A DNA stretch of 64,000 bases from Desulfoscipio geothermicus (GCA_016841645.1 JAENYS010000003.1:156986-220985); one strand, 5' to 3'; positions 19,950 to 28,348 are shown, numbered from the stretch's first letter. Numbers and translations: made by a program. Notes: generated from the sequence alone by a model not told the origin.

Positions 19950-20078
19950 TTTATAAACATCTCCGCGAGACCCGATAGCTTCAATATAGATGACTTTCTC
20001 CTGTGGTCAATCCGGAAGAGAACCCGAAATGTTCCTATCCTTAAACGGTAAAGACCAGCGTGCCCTTTCATTGGTTTG
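19950..20078 (-). pseudogene. RelE/ParE-type toxin remnant
   Basis: Read on the minus strand, the stretch encodes KPMKGHAGLYRLRIGTF and RVLFRIDH. After a one-base frame change it continues EKVIYIEAIGSRGDVYK. These match the conserved C-terminal core of RelE-superfamily mRNA interferases. The N-terminal half is missing, and the fragment ends where an integrase fragment begins on the other strand. It is not functional as written. Confidence 0.75.
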
Positions 20079-20198
20079 ATGTCTGAAAAAAATCCGCCGC
20101 ACCGGCTTGCTCAAATCATGGGACACGACAGCTTGAACACTACCATGGTTTACGTCAGGGCCACCCGTGCCGATCTGCAGTCAGAAGTTGAAAGGTAA
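20079..20198 (+). pseudogene. Tyrosine recombinase (phage-type integrase) C-terminal remnant
   Basis: A 39-codon open stretch encodes HRLAQIMGHDSLNTTMVYVR then ATRADLQSEVER and a stop. The segment MGHDSLNTTMVYV is the C-terminal catalytic signature with the nucleophilic tyrosine. The R-H-R part upstream is absent. It marks a former integrative element. Confidence 0.8.
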
Positions 20199-20454
20199 AC
20201 CCTAAAGAATACCATTTTTATGGACAGCGTGAGGCAACCAGATATGAGCACCTGGATGAAATATGCAAGGTATGTGGCTATAAGCCCTTTACACCCTGGG
20301 AATACCGTAGACTTTTTAAATACAATACAATTTCAAATTTAGTTTGAAAAGTCAAAACTATCACTTCCTCCCTGAAGGATTGTTTTCTTTAAGCCGGTGA
20401 AAAGCAGTGGCGGGCAGGCCCGGCTTTATCCAAAGGCCTGCCTTTGGTCCACTG

Positions 20455-20709
20455 TCAATAAATTTTAATCTTACCATTGGAACTGTCATAGATCACCGTG
20501 TAGCCGAAACTGCCAAATACAGTGCGAATGTAAACGTAGCTTTTACCGTTTATCACATCCAGCGAGTTAAATCATTTGCCGCCGATATTCACCTGTTTGG
20601 TGGTATTGTTTCAGCCGCCGATGGAACGGTCCAGGTAGTCGGCGATAGTCCGGGACCACATGGCGGCCTGGCCATTTATAATGTCACTGCTTGTCAAGAC
20701 ACGAAATTT
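20455..20709 (-). pseudogene. Copper-amine-oxidase-like stalk domain remnant, two nonsense codons
   Basis: The minus strand encodes VLTSSDIINGQAAMWSRTIA through DYLDRSIGG, stop, NNTTKQVNIGGK, stop, FNSLDVINGKSYVYIRTVFG and SFGYTVIYDSSNGKIKIY. The last part is the repeat found in Cu_amine_oxidN1 / stalk-domain cell-surface proteins. Both internal stops are TGA and each is one transition away from TGG. The plus-strand 105-codon ORF here is its shadow. The real gene's N-terminus is missing. Confidence 0.6.
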
Positions 20710-20784
20710 GATTTGCTAAGATAATTTCTTTCTGGGGTACAGCCAACAAAACGCGAATTTCGTACGCTAAGCCAAAATTTTGAG

Positions 20785-20834
20785 TTCAAAGCCGGATCTT
20801 CCTACACTAAAAAGATCCGGCTTTGAACTTTTTT
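20785..20834 (+). terminator. Strong intrinsic terminator in a degenerate region
   Basis: TTCAAAGCCGGATCTT (20785-20800) pairs perfectly over 16 bp with AAGATCCGGCTTTGAA (20812-20827), followed by CTTTTTTC. No intact plus-strand gene precedes it, so its original gene has decayed or the element isolates the cluster downstream. Confidence 0.75.
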
Positions 20835-20889
20835 CTGAGTGGCCGTGACGAGTCTAGAGATGTAGTTTGTTTCACATGTGTTACGTCCT

Positions 20890-21132
20890 TTATTTCATTG
20901 GATACCCTACACCTCGAGCTAATTGATAAAGTATAAGCTGATTTAAACTTACATTCTCAGCTTTGGCCTTTTCAGATAAGGCCTTGTGTAGAGACTTTGG
21001 CATTCTTAGCCTTAATTGACCAGAAAAATCATCGGTTGTCGGTTCCGGTATATTCCTACCTAGTTCTAAACAAGTTTCAATCCAACTTTTTTTTGCATCA
21101 TTGATATTAGTAACGGCTTTTTCCGTTCCCGG
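20890..21132 (-). pseudogene. HicB-type antitoxin, N-terminally truncated
   Basis: Minus-strand translation without a start gives PGTEKAVTNINDAKKSWIET, CLELGRNIPEPTTDDFSGQL, RLRMPKSLHKALSEKAKAEN and VSLNQLILYQLARGVGYPMK, then a stop. This is the HicB linker plus ribbon-helix-helix domain (LPKSLH...SLNQ). An in-frame TAA replaces the N-terminal RNase-H-like fold, and no hicA toxin is adjacent. The only internal ATG would leave just the DNA-binding domain. Confidence 0.8.
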
Positions 21133-21261
21133 TTAATGCAAGTTTTTTCAATATTGTTTATGGGAATAAATTTATTTAGCATTTTAGTTAAGACTAGAAT
21201 GACTAAAGTCAACAGTTCTTTGAATGGGCAGGAAAGCTTTCTTCAAGGAGGTATTCCAATA

Positions 21262-22065
21262 ATGCGTTGTGATTATCATCTGCATTCTTCTATCTCAGCC
21301 GATAGTTCAACCAGTCCTTTTCAGCAGATCAAACAAGCCGAAGTGTTGGGCCTGAATGAGATCTGTTTTACTGAACATTTGGAAATACATTTTTACAGAG
21401 GCGACGCCTGGCATGTTGACCTGAAAGAATATAAAGAGCGCTTCGCTCAGTTAACCTCATCCAGTGTCAAAATAAAGTTTGGGCTTGAAGCAGGCATTGC
21501 GCTGGCAGCGGAGTATTTTCCCGAACTTGAAGATGAACTGCGGTCTGTGCAATGTGATTTTGTTCTGGCCAGTGCCCATTCGATCAATAACATTGATCCG
21601 TTTGATCCTGCCTTCTATGAAGGTAAAACCATGCCCCAGGTGTTTCGCGATTATATCAGTTCCATTTTGAGCAGCCTCAAGCAGTTAAATCCGGACCTTT
21701 TCAGTAGTGTGGGACATATTGATTTCCCGTCCAAGGGAGCCCATTCGGAAAAGGATTGCCGAATGTTTTACCACTATGCCCCGGATGAAATTGATGCCTT
21801 GTTCCGATATATTATCCCACTGGGCAAGTGCATTGAAGTAAACACTGCCACTTACCGCAAGCTGGGCGAACTGGCGGTGCCGGGGGAGGACTGGCTGCGT
21901 CGTTATGTGCAATTAGGTGGTGAATTTGTCACCTTTGGCTCTGATGCACATTCACCTGAATATATTACCTATCGTTTTGATGATGCGGTAGAAATGGCAC
22001 GGCGCGCAGGGGTAAAATACTACGCCACCTTTGACCGAATGGTGCCTGTTTTTCATAAGCTATAA
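21262..22065 (+). CDS. PHP-domain phosphoesterase, histidinol-phosphatase-like
   Basis: The 267-aa protein starts at ATG 21262 behind AAGGAGG. An upstream in-frame ATG would add 42 residues that do not belong to the fold. It carries the PHP metal-site motifs in order: DYHLHSS, FTEHLE, ASAHS, GHIDFPS and GSDAHSP. It resembles HisJ/HisK-type histidinol-phosphatases, but there are no his genes here. It sits 81 nt before the SorC-type regulator of the RuBisCO-like cluster, so it may remove phosphate from an intermediate of that pathway. Its substrate is not certain. Confidence 0.85.
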   Translation: MRCDYHLHSSISADSSTSPFQQIKQAEVLGLNEICFTEHLEIHFYRGDAWHVDLKEYKERFAQLTSSSVKIKFGLEAGIALAAEYFPELEDELRSVQCDFVLASAHSINNIDPFDPAFYEGKTMPQVFRDYISSILSSLKQLNPDLFSSVGHIDFPSKGAHSEKDCRMFYHYAPDEIDALFRYIIPLGKCIEVNTATYRKLGELAVPGEDWLRRYVQLGGEFVTFGSDAHSPEYITYRFDDAVEMARRAGVKYYATFDRMVPVFHKL

Positions 22066-22146
22066 AAATTTAAAGATTCATCTGATGGCTTGTAGATTAA
22101 TAGCTTTGAGCAGTTTTATAATTGTATTACAAGGAGTGATTAATCT

Positions 22147-23100
22147 ATGAAGGGAGAAGTATACAAACAATCAACCTGGATCGCATTAAAGGCGGCCAGT
22201 TATTATTTCGAGCAAAACAAGACCTTGAAAGAGGTAGCCTTGTTGCTGAATGTTTCAGAATCCACCGTTTCAAGGTTGATTCAGCGAGCCCAAAAAGAGC
22301 GGATCGTTGAGTTTGTGATTCGCGAGCCGTATAAATTGTGCCTGGATCTGGAATTCCGGATGTTGGAAAAGTTCGGCTTAAAGGAAGTAATCATCACCCC
22401 TGCTTCCGGTGATTCGGAAAAAGACAAAAAGCGGGTAGCGCTGGAGGGGGCGCGTTATTTACAAAGGAAAATCACTTCCCAGGATAAACTGGGCATTGCC
22501 TGGGGCGGTACCATGTATTACCTGGTTCATTATCTGAATCCCTGCCAGCGGACGGATACTAGCTTTGTTACCTTGCATGGCAGCCTTTCCTGCTGCGATT
22601 ATGAACTCGATGTGCACAATCTGGTTTCTCGCATGAGCATGGCGTTTGGAGGAAATTATTATTCGTTGTCCTCAGTGGGGCTTTTCGACAGCAGGGAAGA
22701 CCTGCAGACCATCAAACAGGACGCCAATGTCCGGCGCATTTTTTCGTTGTTCGAGCAATTGACCATATCAGTCAGTGGTATGGGATCTTTTTACCCGGAG
22801 CTGGACTCTCCGCTTTCGCGTCTCGAATACCTTAAGCCTGAGGAACTGGCAGGTTTGCAGGACAAAGGGGTTTACGGGGATATTATTTTACGCTTTTTTG
22901 ACAGCCACGGTGAGGAATGCGACAGTGATATCAGGGAACGTACCCTGGCGATTGATATCGAAACCTATAAGGAGATCCCCTGTAAAATCGTTGTTGTATC
23001 AGGGGTTAAGAAGGCTAAAAGCCTTGCCGCAGCTTTAAAAGGAGGTCTGGTCAATGTCCTGATCGTCGACAGCAAACTGGCTGAGGCGGTTTTATTATAA
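22147..23100 (+). CDS. SorC/DeoR-type sugar-binding transcriptional regulator
   Basis: The 317-aa protein has an N-terminal helix-turn-helix (LKEVALLLNVSESTVSRLIQ, about residues 27-46) and a SorC-type effector domain (from KKRVALEGARYLQRKI; LGIAWGGTMYYLV). The family binds phosphorylated sugars or similar and derepresses nearby operons. It is divergent from no gene but lies just upstream of the RuBisCO-like gene, where a near-perfect palindrome is found (23318-23339). The ribosome site is AAGGAGTG. Confidence 0.9.
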   Translation: MKGEVYKQSTWIALKAASYYFEQNKTLKEVALLLNVSESTVSRLIQRAQKERIVEFVIREPYKLCLDLEFRMLEKFGLKEVIITPASGDSEKDKKRVALEGARYLQRKITSQDKLGIAWGGTMYYLVHYLNPCQRTDTSFVTLHGSLSCCDYELDVHNLVSRMSMAFGGNYYSLSSVGLFDSREDLQTIKQDANVRRIFSLFEQLTISVSGMGSFYPELDSPLSRLEYLKPEELAGLQDKGVYGDIILRFFDSHGEECDSDIRERTLAIDIETYKEIPCKIVVVSGVKKAKSLAAALKGGLVNVLIVDSKLAEAVLL

Positions 23101-23164
23101 TTTTTATGTGACATAGATATAATAACAGCTGTGGACCTTGCCAAAGGTTCATAGCTAATTTAAA

Positions 23165-23229
23165 CGGGAAGCCGCTTCAGTCGATGTACCTTAGGTACTT
23201 CCGGCTTAAGGTTTTCCCGCTTGTTTTTT
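23165..23229 (+). terminator. Long imperfect hairpin with T-run after the SorC-type gene
   Basis: CGGGAA/TTCCCG, AAGCCG/CGGCTT and GTACCT/AGGTAC form three stacked stem segments between about 23165 and 23219, followed by CTTGTTTTTT. It separates the regulator from the RuBisCO-like operon, so the latter needs its own promoter. Confidence 0.65.
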
Positions 23230-23317
23230 GCTAACTTGTTTAGGCGGGGGGTTTCATACCTCAGACGGTGACGGTTGTCATTAGCTTGTTATGAAATTGG
23301 GTGAATAAAAAGTTGTA

Positions 23318-23339
23318 ATATCGAAAATATTTTCAATAT
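23318..23339 (+). promoter_or_regulatory. 22-bp palindromic operator candidate upstream of the RuBisCO-like gene
   Basis: The element is ATAT-C-GAAAATATTTTC-A-ATAT: a perfect 12-bp core with matching ATAT arms and one mismatched pair. It lies about 70 bp before ATG 23411, in the only promoter-sized gap of the cluster, and is the natural binding site for the SorC-type regulator encoded just upstream. No consensus -35/-10 pair was clear. Confidence 0.55.
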
Positions 23340-23410
23340 GGTCTTCTATTTTCCGCCTGTTTACAATTAAGACAGGATACCAAAATTCTAAAGAAATTGG
23401 GGGAATAGAC

Positions 23411-24727
23411 ATGTATATCGATCCAATCATTTGCCAATTCCCGGAAGCATTGGATGAAGATCGTTTTGTTATTGCGACTTATTATTGTGCAACCAAAGCC
23501 AATGCCCACATGATGAAATTTGCGGCGGCACTTGCGGTTGAACAGACGACCGGAACCTGGCTGAAGGTCCCGGCTGAAACCCCTGCAGTACGTGAGCGTT
23601 GTATCGGCCGTGTAGTCGGGGTTTATGAAACTCCCTCCTATCAGATCGAAATCCCTGCAGATGTAACTGAAAGACATTTCATCATTCGTATTGCTTTCCC
23701 CTGGGCTAATTTTGGACCCCAGTTTGCCATGATGCTGAGTTCGGCGATTGGCAACATCTCCAGTTCCGGAAAAGTAAAATTGATTGATTTGGAATTCCCC
23801 AAGAAATTCCTGGCTGAATTCCAGGGCCCTAAATTTGGCGTACAGGGCGTAAGGGACCTTTTGGGAGTCCATGATCGCCCCCTGCTTAACAACATGATCA
23901 AACCCTGCACCGGTTTGGATGCAGCTACCACTGCCGAACTGGCTTATGAGTCAGCCAGAGGCGGTGTTGACATTATCAAGGACGATGAGCTCGTAGCTGA
24001 TGCGCCCCACTGCCGGCTGCTGGACCGGGTGAAAGCAGTTATGGCGGCTTTACAGCGGGCTGATGAAGAAAAAGGTGAAAAAACCCTTTATGCTTTTAAC
24101 ATCACCGACCGAACCGACAAACTGAAGGATAATGCCTATCGTGCCATTGAAAATGGAGCTAATTGCTTGATGGTGAATTACTTTACCATCGGTTTGGATG
24201 CTTCCCGGATGCTGGCCGAAGATCCCAATATCAACGTACCGATCCTGGCTCATTCTGATTTTACCGGCGCGGTTTATGAATCTTTCTGGTCAGGCATGGG
24301 CGCGAACTTGATTGGCGCCAAACTGCCGCGTCTGGCAGGCCTGGATATGATCATCGGCCTGACCCCCTACGGAAAATTCCCCATCATGATGGATACTTTT
24401 ATTGGCATGGGCTACCAGATGCTTTCTCCGCTTCATAATATTAAACCGGCTTTCCCCATGCCGGGCGGCGGAACCACCCAGGGTCATGTGGAAGACATTA
24501 TCAAGAAGTTCGGTAATGATGTAATCATTGCAGCCGGCGGGGCAATCCACGGCCATCCCATGGGCCCGGCTTCAGGCGCCAAGGCATTCCGCCAGGCAAT
24601 CGATGCGGTCTTGGCCGGTATGAGTCTGGAAGAAGCGGGACGGCAGTATAAAGAACTCGGGTTGGCACTAGAGGCCTGGGGGATTTATTCTGAATCCCAA
24701 GGCAGCATTTTTGATTTAAAGGGCTAA
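23411..24727 (+). CDS. RuBisCO-like protein (form IV)
   Basis: The 438-aa protein has the two-domain RuBisCO large-subunit fold. The metal/carbamate segment is kept as GGVDIIKDDELV (canonical GGLDFTKDDE) near residue 192, and the lysine motif reads IKPCTGLD (canonical KPKLGLS). The C-terminal phosphate loop is AAGGAIHGHPMGPASGAKAF. The loop-6 region reads IIGLTPYGKF instead of IGTVVGKLEG, and the second phosphate-binding motif is PMPGGGTTQGH. Carboxylase residues are therefore only partly kept, which rules out ordinary CO2 fixation. Relatives are isomerases, enolases or transcarboxylases of sugar phosphates. Neighbours point to a catabolic or salvage route. Confidence 0.93.
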   Translation: MYIDPIICQFPEALDEDRFVIATYYCATKANAHMMKFAAALAVEQTTGTWLKVPAETPAVRERCIGRVVGVYETPSYQIEIPADVTERHFIIRIAFPWANFGPQFAMMLSSAIGNISSSGKVKLIDLEFPKKFLAEFQGPKFGVQGVRDLLGVHDRPLLNNMIKPCTGLDAATTAELAYESARGGVDIIKDDELVADAPHCRLLDRVKAVMAALQRADEEKGEKTLYAFNITDRTDKLKDNAYRAIENGANCLMVNYFTIGLDASRMLAEDPNINVPILAHSDFTGAVYESFWSGMGANLIGAKLPRLAGLDMIIGLTPYGKFPIMMDTFIGMGYQMLSPLHNIKPAFPMPGGGTTQGHVEDIIKKFGNDVIIAAGGAIHGHPMGPASGAKAFRQAIDAVLAGMSLEEAGRQYKELGLALEAWGIYSESQGSIFDLKG

Positions 24728-24765
24728 GCCCTAATTTAAATATACTAAAGGGGAGGAATATTAAA

Positions 24766-25608
24766 ATGGCTAAACAGTATACTCGCGAGCAGGTATTGGA
24801 CAGAATCAAAAAAAGTGTTGATGCAGGCAAGCCGGTTGTTATTGCGGGCGCGGGCACGGGTATATCCGGTAAATTTGCAGAGAAGGGCGGTGCGGACCTC
24901 GTAGGTGTATATAACTCCGGTCTTTACCGCATGGACGGGAATGGCTCCCTGGCCGGATTAATGCCCTATGGCAATGCCAATCAGATCGTGATTGATCTGG
25001 CTCACCGGGTTTTTCCGCAAATTCAGGAGGCACCCATGATTGCCGGGATCTGCGGCTCCGACCCGACTCGAGAAATGAAACCGTACCTCAAGCACTTGAT
25101 TGATTTGGGATTCTCAGCTGTGATGAATTTCCCAACAGTCGGTCTGATTGATGGACGCTTCCGCCAGGAATTGGAAGATACCGGCATGGGTTACGATAAG
25201 GAAATTGCTACTCTCAAGCTGGCAGCAGAGCTGGGCATGTTCACGATTGCCTATGCTTTCAACGAATCAGAAGCGGAAATGGTTGGCAAGGCGGGCATGG
25301 ACGTCATGATTTGCCATATGGGGCTGACCACCGGCGGTGCCATCGGTTCAAAATTCTCGGAAAAAGTTACTCTGGAAGATGCGGCTGCATTAGTTAACCG
25401 TATGTCTGCAGCAGCTCGCAAGTCGAATCCCAATGTTATAATCTTTGCGCATGGCGGGCCTATATCCTCACCGCAGGACACTGCTTATATCTATGAACAT
25501 ACCGATTCGGTAGGATTCCTGGGCGCTTCAAGTATTGAACGGATTCCCATTGAAGTACCACTTACAGAAGCAGTCAAAGACTTCAAGAATCAATCCCTGA
25601 AAAAATAA
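24766..25608 (+). CDS. PEP-hydrolase-family TIM-barrel protein, copy 1
   Basis: The 280-aa protein belongs to the family annotated as phosphoenolpyruvate hydrolase-like / TIM-barrel signal transduction protein (Pfam PEP_hydrolase). Visible features are VIAGAGTGISGKFAEKGGAD, YNSGLYRMDGNGSLAGLMPY, MICHMGLTTGGAIG and IFAHGGPISSP. It is 38 nt after the RuBisCO-like gene with AGGGGAGGA as ribosome site, and 30 nt before the Tm-1-like gene. In plants the same barrel is fused to the Tm-1-like domain encoded next door. Its reaction is not established to my knowledge. Confidence 0.9.
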   Translation: MAKQYTREQVLDRIKKSVDAGKPVVIAGAGTGISGKFAEKGGADLVGVYNSGLYRMDGNGSLAGLMPYGNANQIVIDLAHRVFPQIQEAPMIAGICGSDPTREMKPYLKHLIDLGFSAVMNFPTVGLIDGRFRQELEDTGMGYDKEIATLKLAAELGMFTIAYAFNESEAEMVGKAGMDVMICHMGLTTGGAIGSKFSEKVTLEDAAALVNRMSAAARKSNPNVIIFAHGGPISSPQDTAYIYEHTDSVGFLGASSIERIPIEVPLTEAVKDFKNQSLKK

Positions 25609-25638
25609 AACAGTTGTAAAGAAAGGGAGGCGGATGCA

Positions 25639-26976
25639 TTGAAGGCGAAAATTCTGGTTGCGGGAATTCTTGATACCAAAGGAGAAGAAATCAAATATAT
25701 CGCTCAACAGGTGGCAGCGGCCGGCGCTCAGCCCACCATCCTGGAGCTGAGTGTCGGTAAGGAAGTTGGCTGGGCGGATATTGGATTAAGTGAAATTCTA
25801 AAAGGAATAGGCAAAACTGCGGAGGATCTTTACAAGGTAGATCGCCATCAAGCTTCCGCCTGGGTTACCGAAGCGGCAATCAAAAATGTTGGCTGCTTGG
25901 TAGATCAGGGGGTAGTAGATGGTATTATTGCGTGCGGCGGATCCATGGGGGCGAGCATAGCAACCGCGGTTATGCAGAGCATGCCGATTGGCATTCCCAA
26001 GCTTATGGTCACCACCATGACCTCCGGGGATGTCCGGCCTTATGTCGGCACCAAAGACATTTGCATGATGTACCCCATTGCCGAAGCAGGAATAAATTCT
26101 TTGACCAAGCGAATCTTAACCAATGCTGCCGGCGCGATTGTCGGCATGGCTCAATCCCCACCCATAGACACCTCGCAGGATAAACCCATGATTGGCTGCA
26201 TGATGTTTGGCGTGACGACCCCCTGTGTACTAAGAGCTTCAAAAATTATGGAAGATCATGGCTACGAGGTAATGATCAACCACGCGATCGGGTCAGGCGG
26301 CCTGTCGATGGAACAGTTGATTGAGGACGGTTTTATTAAAGGAATTTTAGACATAACTACCCATGAAATCGCTGATGAAATGCTGGGCGGGGTTCTCAGT
26401 GCCGGTCCGGACCGGTTGACCGCTGCCGGGCGTAAAGGAATACCGCAAGTGGTTGCTCCTGGAGGACTGGATTTGATTAACTTTGGCCCCAAAGATACGG
26501 TGCCGGAGCACTACATGCAGCAAACCCACTTACCGGGGCGTTCCCTGTATGAGCATAATCCGGCGGTAACCTGTGTCGGTATTCTTCCCGATGAAGTCTA
26601 TAAAATTGCCGAGAACATGGCCAAAAAATTAAACGAATCTCAGGGTCCCACGGCCATTTGTGTGCCGATGCGGGGCTGGGGAGCATGTGATCTGAGGACT
26701 CCGAATAAAGATCTCGGATGGGCGGGCCCCGAGGCAGGACCGACCTGGGTCGCTGATCCCGATAAACCGGAATGGTCCTTAAGAAGCCAGCGCTTCATTC
26801 AGGGCATGAAAGATTTTCTGGATTTAAGCAAATCCAATATAGAGTTGATGGTGGTTGACAAGCATATGAATGAGCCGGATTTTGCGGATCTGATGGCCGG
26901 TATTCTAAAGGATATGCTGGACGGCAATTGGAAAAAGAATTCACGCAGCCATCTGCCCTATGTACAGTCGGTTTAA
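25639..26976 (+). CDS. Tm-1-like ATP-binding domain protein (UPF0261)
   Basis: The 445-aa protein starts at TTG 25639 with GGGAGG eight bases upstream. A nearer ATG is out of frame. UPF0261 hallmarks are VAGILDTKGEEIKYIAQQ, DGIIACGGSMGASIATAV, TSGDVRPYVGTKDICMMY, NHAIGSGGLSMEQLI and VAPGGLDLINFG. The family is the homologue of the N-terminal domain of the tomato virus-resistance protein Tm-1, which binds ATP. Being sandwiched between two TIM-barrel genes suggests that the separate proteins form a complex equivalent to the plant fusion. The enzymatic role is unknown. Confidence 0.92.
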   Translation: MKAKILVAGILDTKGEEIKYIAQQVAAAGAQPTILELSVGKEVGWADIGLSEILKGIGKTAEDLYKVDRHQASAWVTEAAIKNVGCLVDQGVVDGIIACGGSMGASIATAVMQSMPIGIPKLMVTTMTSGDVRPYVGTKDICMMYPIAEAGINSLTKRILTNAAGAIVGMAQSPPIDTSQDKPMIGCMMFGVTTPCVLRASKIMEDHGYEVMINHAIGSGGLSMEQLIEDGFIKGILDITTHEIADEMLGGVLSAGPDRLTAAGRKGIPQVVAPGGLDLINFGPKDTVPEHYMQQTHLPGRSLYEHNPAVTCVGILPDEVYKIAENMAKKLNESQGPTAICVPMRGWGACDLRTPNKDLGWAGPEAGPTWVADPDKPEWSLRSQRFIQGMKDFLDLSKSNIELMVVDKHMNEPDFADLMAGILKDMLDGNWKKNSRSHLPYVQSV

Positions 26977-26990
26977 CCGGGAGGGCAGCG

Positions 26991-27824
26991 ATGACGCAAA
27001 AATACTCTCGTGAACAAATTTTGGGCAGACTGTACGAACAAAAAGAAGCCGGCCACCCTGTGCTAATGTTCGGTGCGGGAACCGGTTTAACCGCCAAATG
27101 CGCTGAAAAGGGCGGAGCTGATCTTATTGGAGTTTACTCCACCGCCATTTATCGCATGCGCGGTTTGCCTTCCCTGCTGGCCTGGATGCCCTACAGCAAT
27201 GCCAATGAGCATTTACTGAATATGGCCCGGGAGATCCTGCCCGTTGTTAAAAATACGCCCTGCATTGCGGGAATTGGAGCCCATGATCCGGCTTTGGATC
27301 TGGATGACTTCTTGGATACTGTAATGAAGGCCGGCTTTTCGGGTGTAACCAATGAGCCGTTTGTCGGGCTGTACGGAAAATATTTTGCCGATCAACTGGA
27401 GCGTGCTGGATTGGGTTTTTCCTGTGAAGTTGAATTGATCCGCCGGGCCAGAACCAAGGATATTTTCACGGTGGCCTGGGCTATGTCGCCTGAGGAGGCG
27501 CATGCCATGGCCGAGGCAGGAGCGGATGTTATCGGGGCCATGATTGGGGTAACGACCGGTGGAATGTCGGGAGAGTCTCAAGTCATCTCGCTGGATGAAG
27601 CAGTGGCAGATGTTCAAGCAATGATCGAAGCTGCCGGAAGTGTCAATCCGGAGGTTCTGGTCTTGACTCATGGCGGACCTTTTGCGGATGTTGAAACTGC
27701 CCAGTATTCAATTACTCATTCCAGTGCGGCAGGCTATGCTTCGGGATCTAGCGGCGAAAGAATTCCGACCGAAGAAGCGGTTGTGGAAGTTACCCGGCAA
27801 TATAAGTCGATGAAATTAGGCTAA
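26991..27824 (+). CDS. PEP-hydrolase-family TIM-barrel protein, copy 2
   Basis: The 277-aa paralogue of the protein at 24766 starts at ATG 26991 behind GGGAGGGCAGCG, 14 nt after the Tm-1-like gene. Equivalent motifs are LMFGAGTGLTAKCAEKGGAD, YSTAIYRMRGLPSLLAWMPY, GAMIGVTTGGMSG and LTHGGPFADV. The two copies differ over most of their length, so they are old paralogues and may form a heteromeric barrel pair or act on different substrates. It is the last gene of the cluster. An IS remnant begins within about 60 bp. Confidence 0.9.
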   Translation: MTQKYSREQILGRLYEQKEAGHPVLMFGAGTGLTAKCAEKGGADLIGVYSTAIYRMRGLPSLLAWMPYSNANEHLLNMAREILPVVKNTPCIAGIGAHDPALDLDDFLDTVMKAGFSGVTNEPFVGLYGKYFADQLERAGLGFSCEVELIRRARTKDIFTVAWAMSPEEAHAMAEAGADVIGAMIGVTTGGMSGESQVISLDEAVADVQAMIEAAGSVNPEVLVLTHGGPFADVETAQYSITHSSAAGYASGSSGERIPTEEAVVEVTRQYKSMKLG

Positions 27825-27940
27825 AAGAACACACGGAGACGGTTCGAGGCCACTGAAAAAGTCCGATAAAACACAAAAAAGCATACCCCCCATAGTATAA
27901 TTTAATTCCAACACCAAATACACGAGGGGGGATGCTTTTT

Positions 27941-28330
27941 ATGTTAGTAGAAACTACCGGTAAACAAGGCAGTTTCTACAACGTATTGTACCAAATGATC
28001 CCGGATTATCACATACTCAAACGTATAAATTCCGCAATATCAATCAGCTTTGTCAATGAACTGTTAGCGGATGGGTATTGCAGGGATTTTGGCAGTCCCG
28101 CTAAAGAGCCGGAGATGTTGCTTCGAATCCAGATCTTAAAATACCTATATAACTTGTCTGATGAACACTTGATACACTTGATACAGATCTTTAGAACTAA
28201 CCTGGCAGAAGAACTAGAACCTCAGAAAAGAAGAATGGCAGCGTACTGCCTAGTTTCGACTGATCGGTTGGAACAATTATTCAGTTATAAAGCTCACGTC
28301 GAGACAGTTGCGTTGATAGAGCGGAAGTAG
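27941..28330 (+). pseudogene. Truncated IS1182-like transposase
   Basis: The start of this 129-codon frame (QMIPDYHILKRINSAISISF, then VNELLADGYCRDFGSPAKEP, LLRIQILKYLYNLSDEH) matches the DUF772 N-terminal domain of IS1182-type transposases. A full protein is about 450-500 aa with a DDE domain. After LIHLIQ the sequence no longer fits, consistent with an internal deletion. A hairpin built from AAAAAGCAT / ATGCTTTTT and the C6/G6 runs (27875-27940) precedes the ORF, as in IS leaders. The ATG 27941 is favoured by spacing; an ATG at 27932 is alternative. Confidence 0.65.
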
Positions 28331-28348
28331 CTTGATATATAAGGTTTT

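Noticed and set aside
20230..20345. Fragment reading ATRYEHLDEICKVCGYKPFTPW with a CxxC
   Set aside because: Only about 40 codons, no start and no family recognised; too little to annotate.
20455..20709. The two TGA codons of the stalk-domain remnant as selenocysteine
   Set aside because: The surrounding residues do not resemble redox-cysteine sites, and the gene is truncated; decay from TGG is simpler.
20407..20724. 105-codon plus-strand ORF
   Set aside because: The complementary strand carries a recognisable stalk-domain remnant, so this frame is its shadow.
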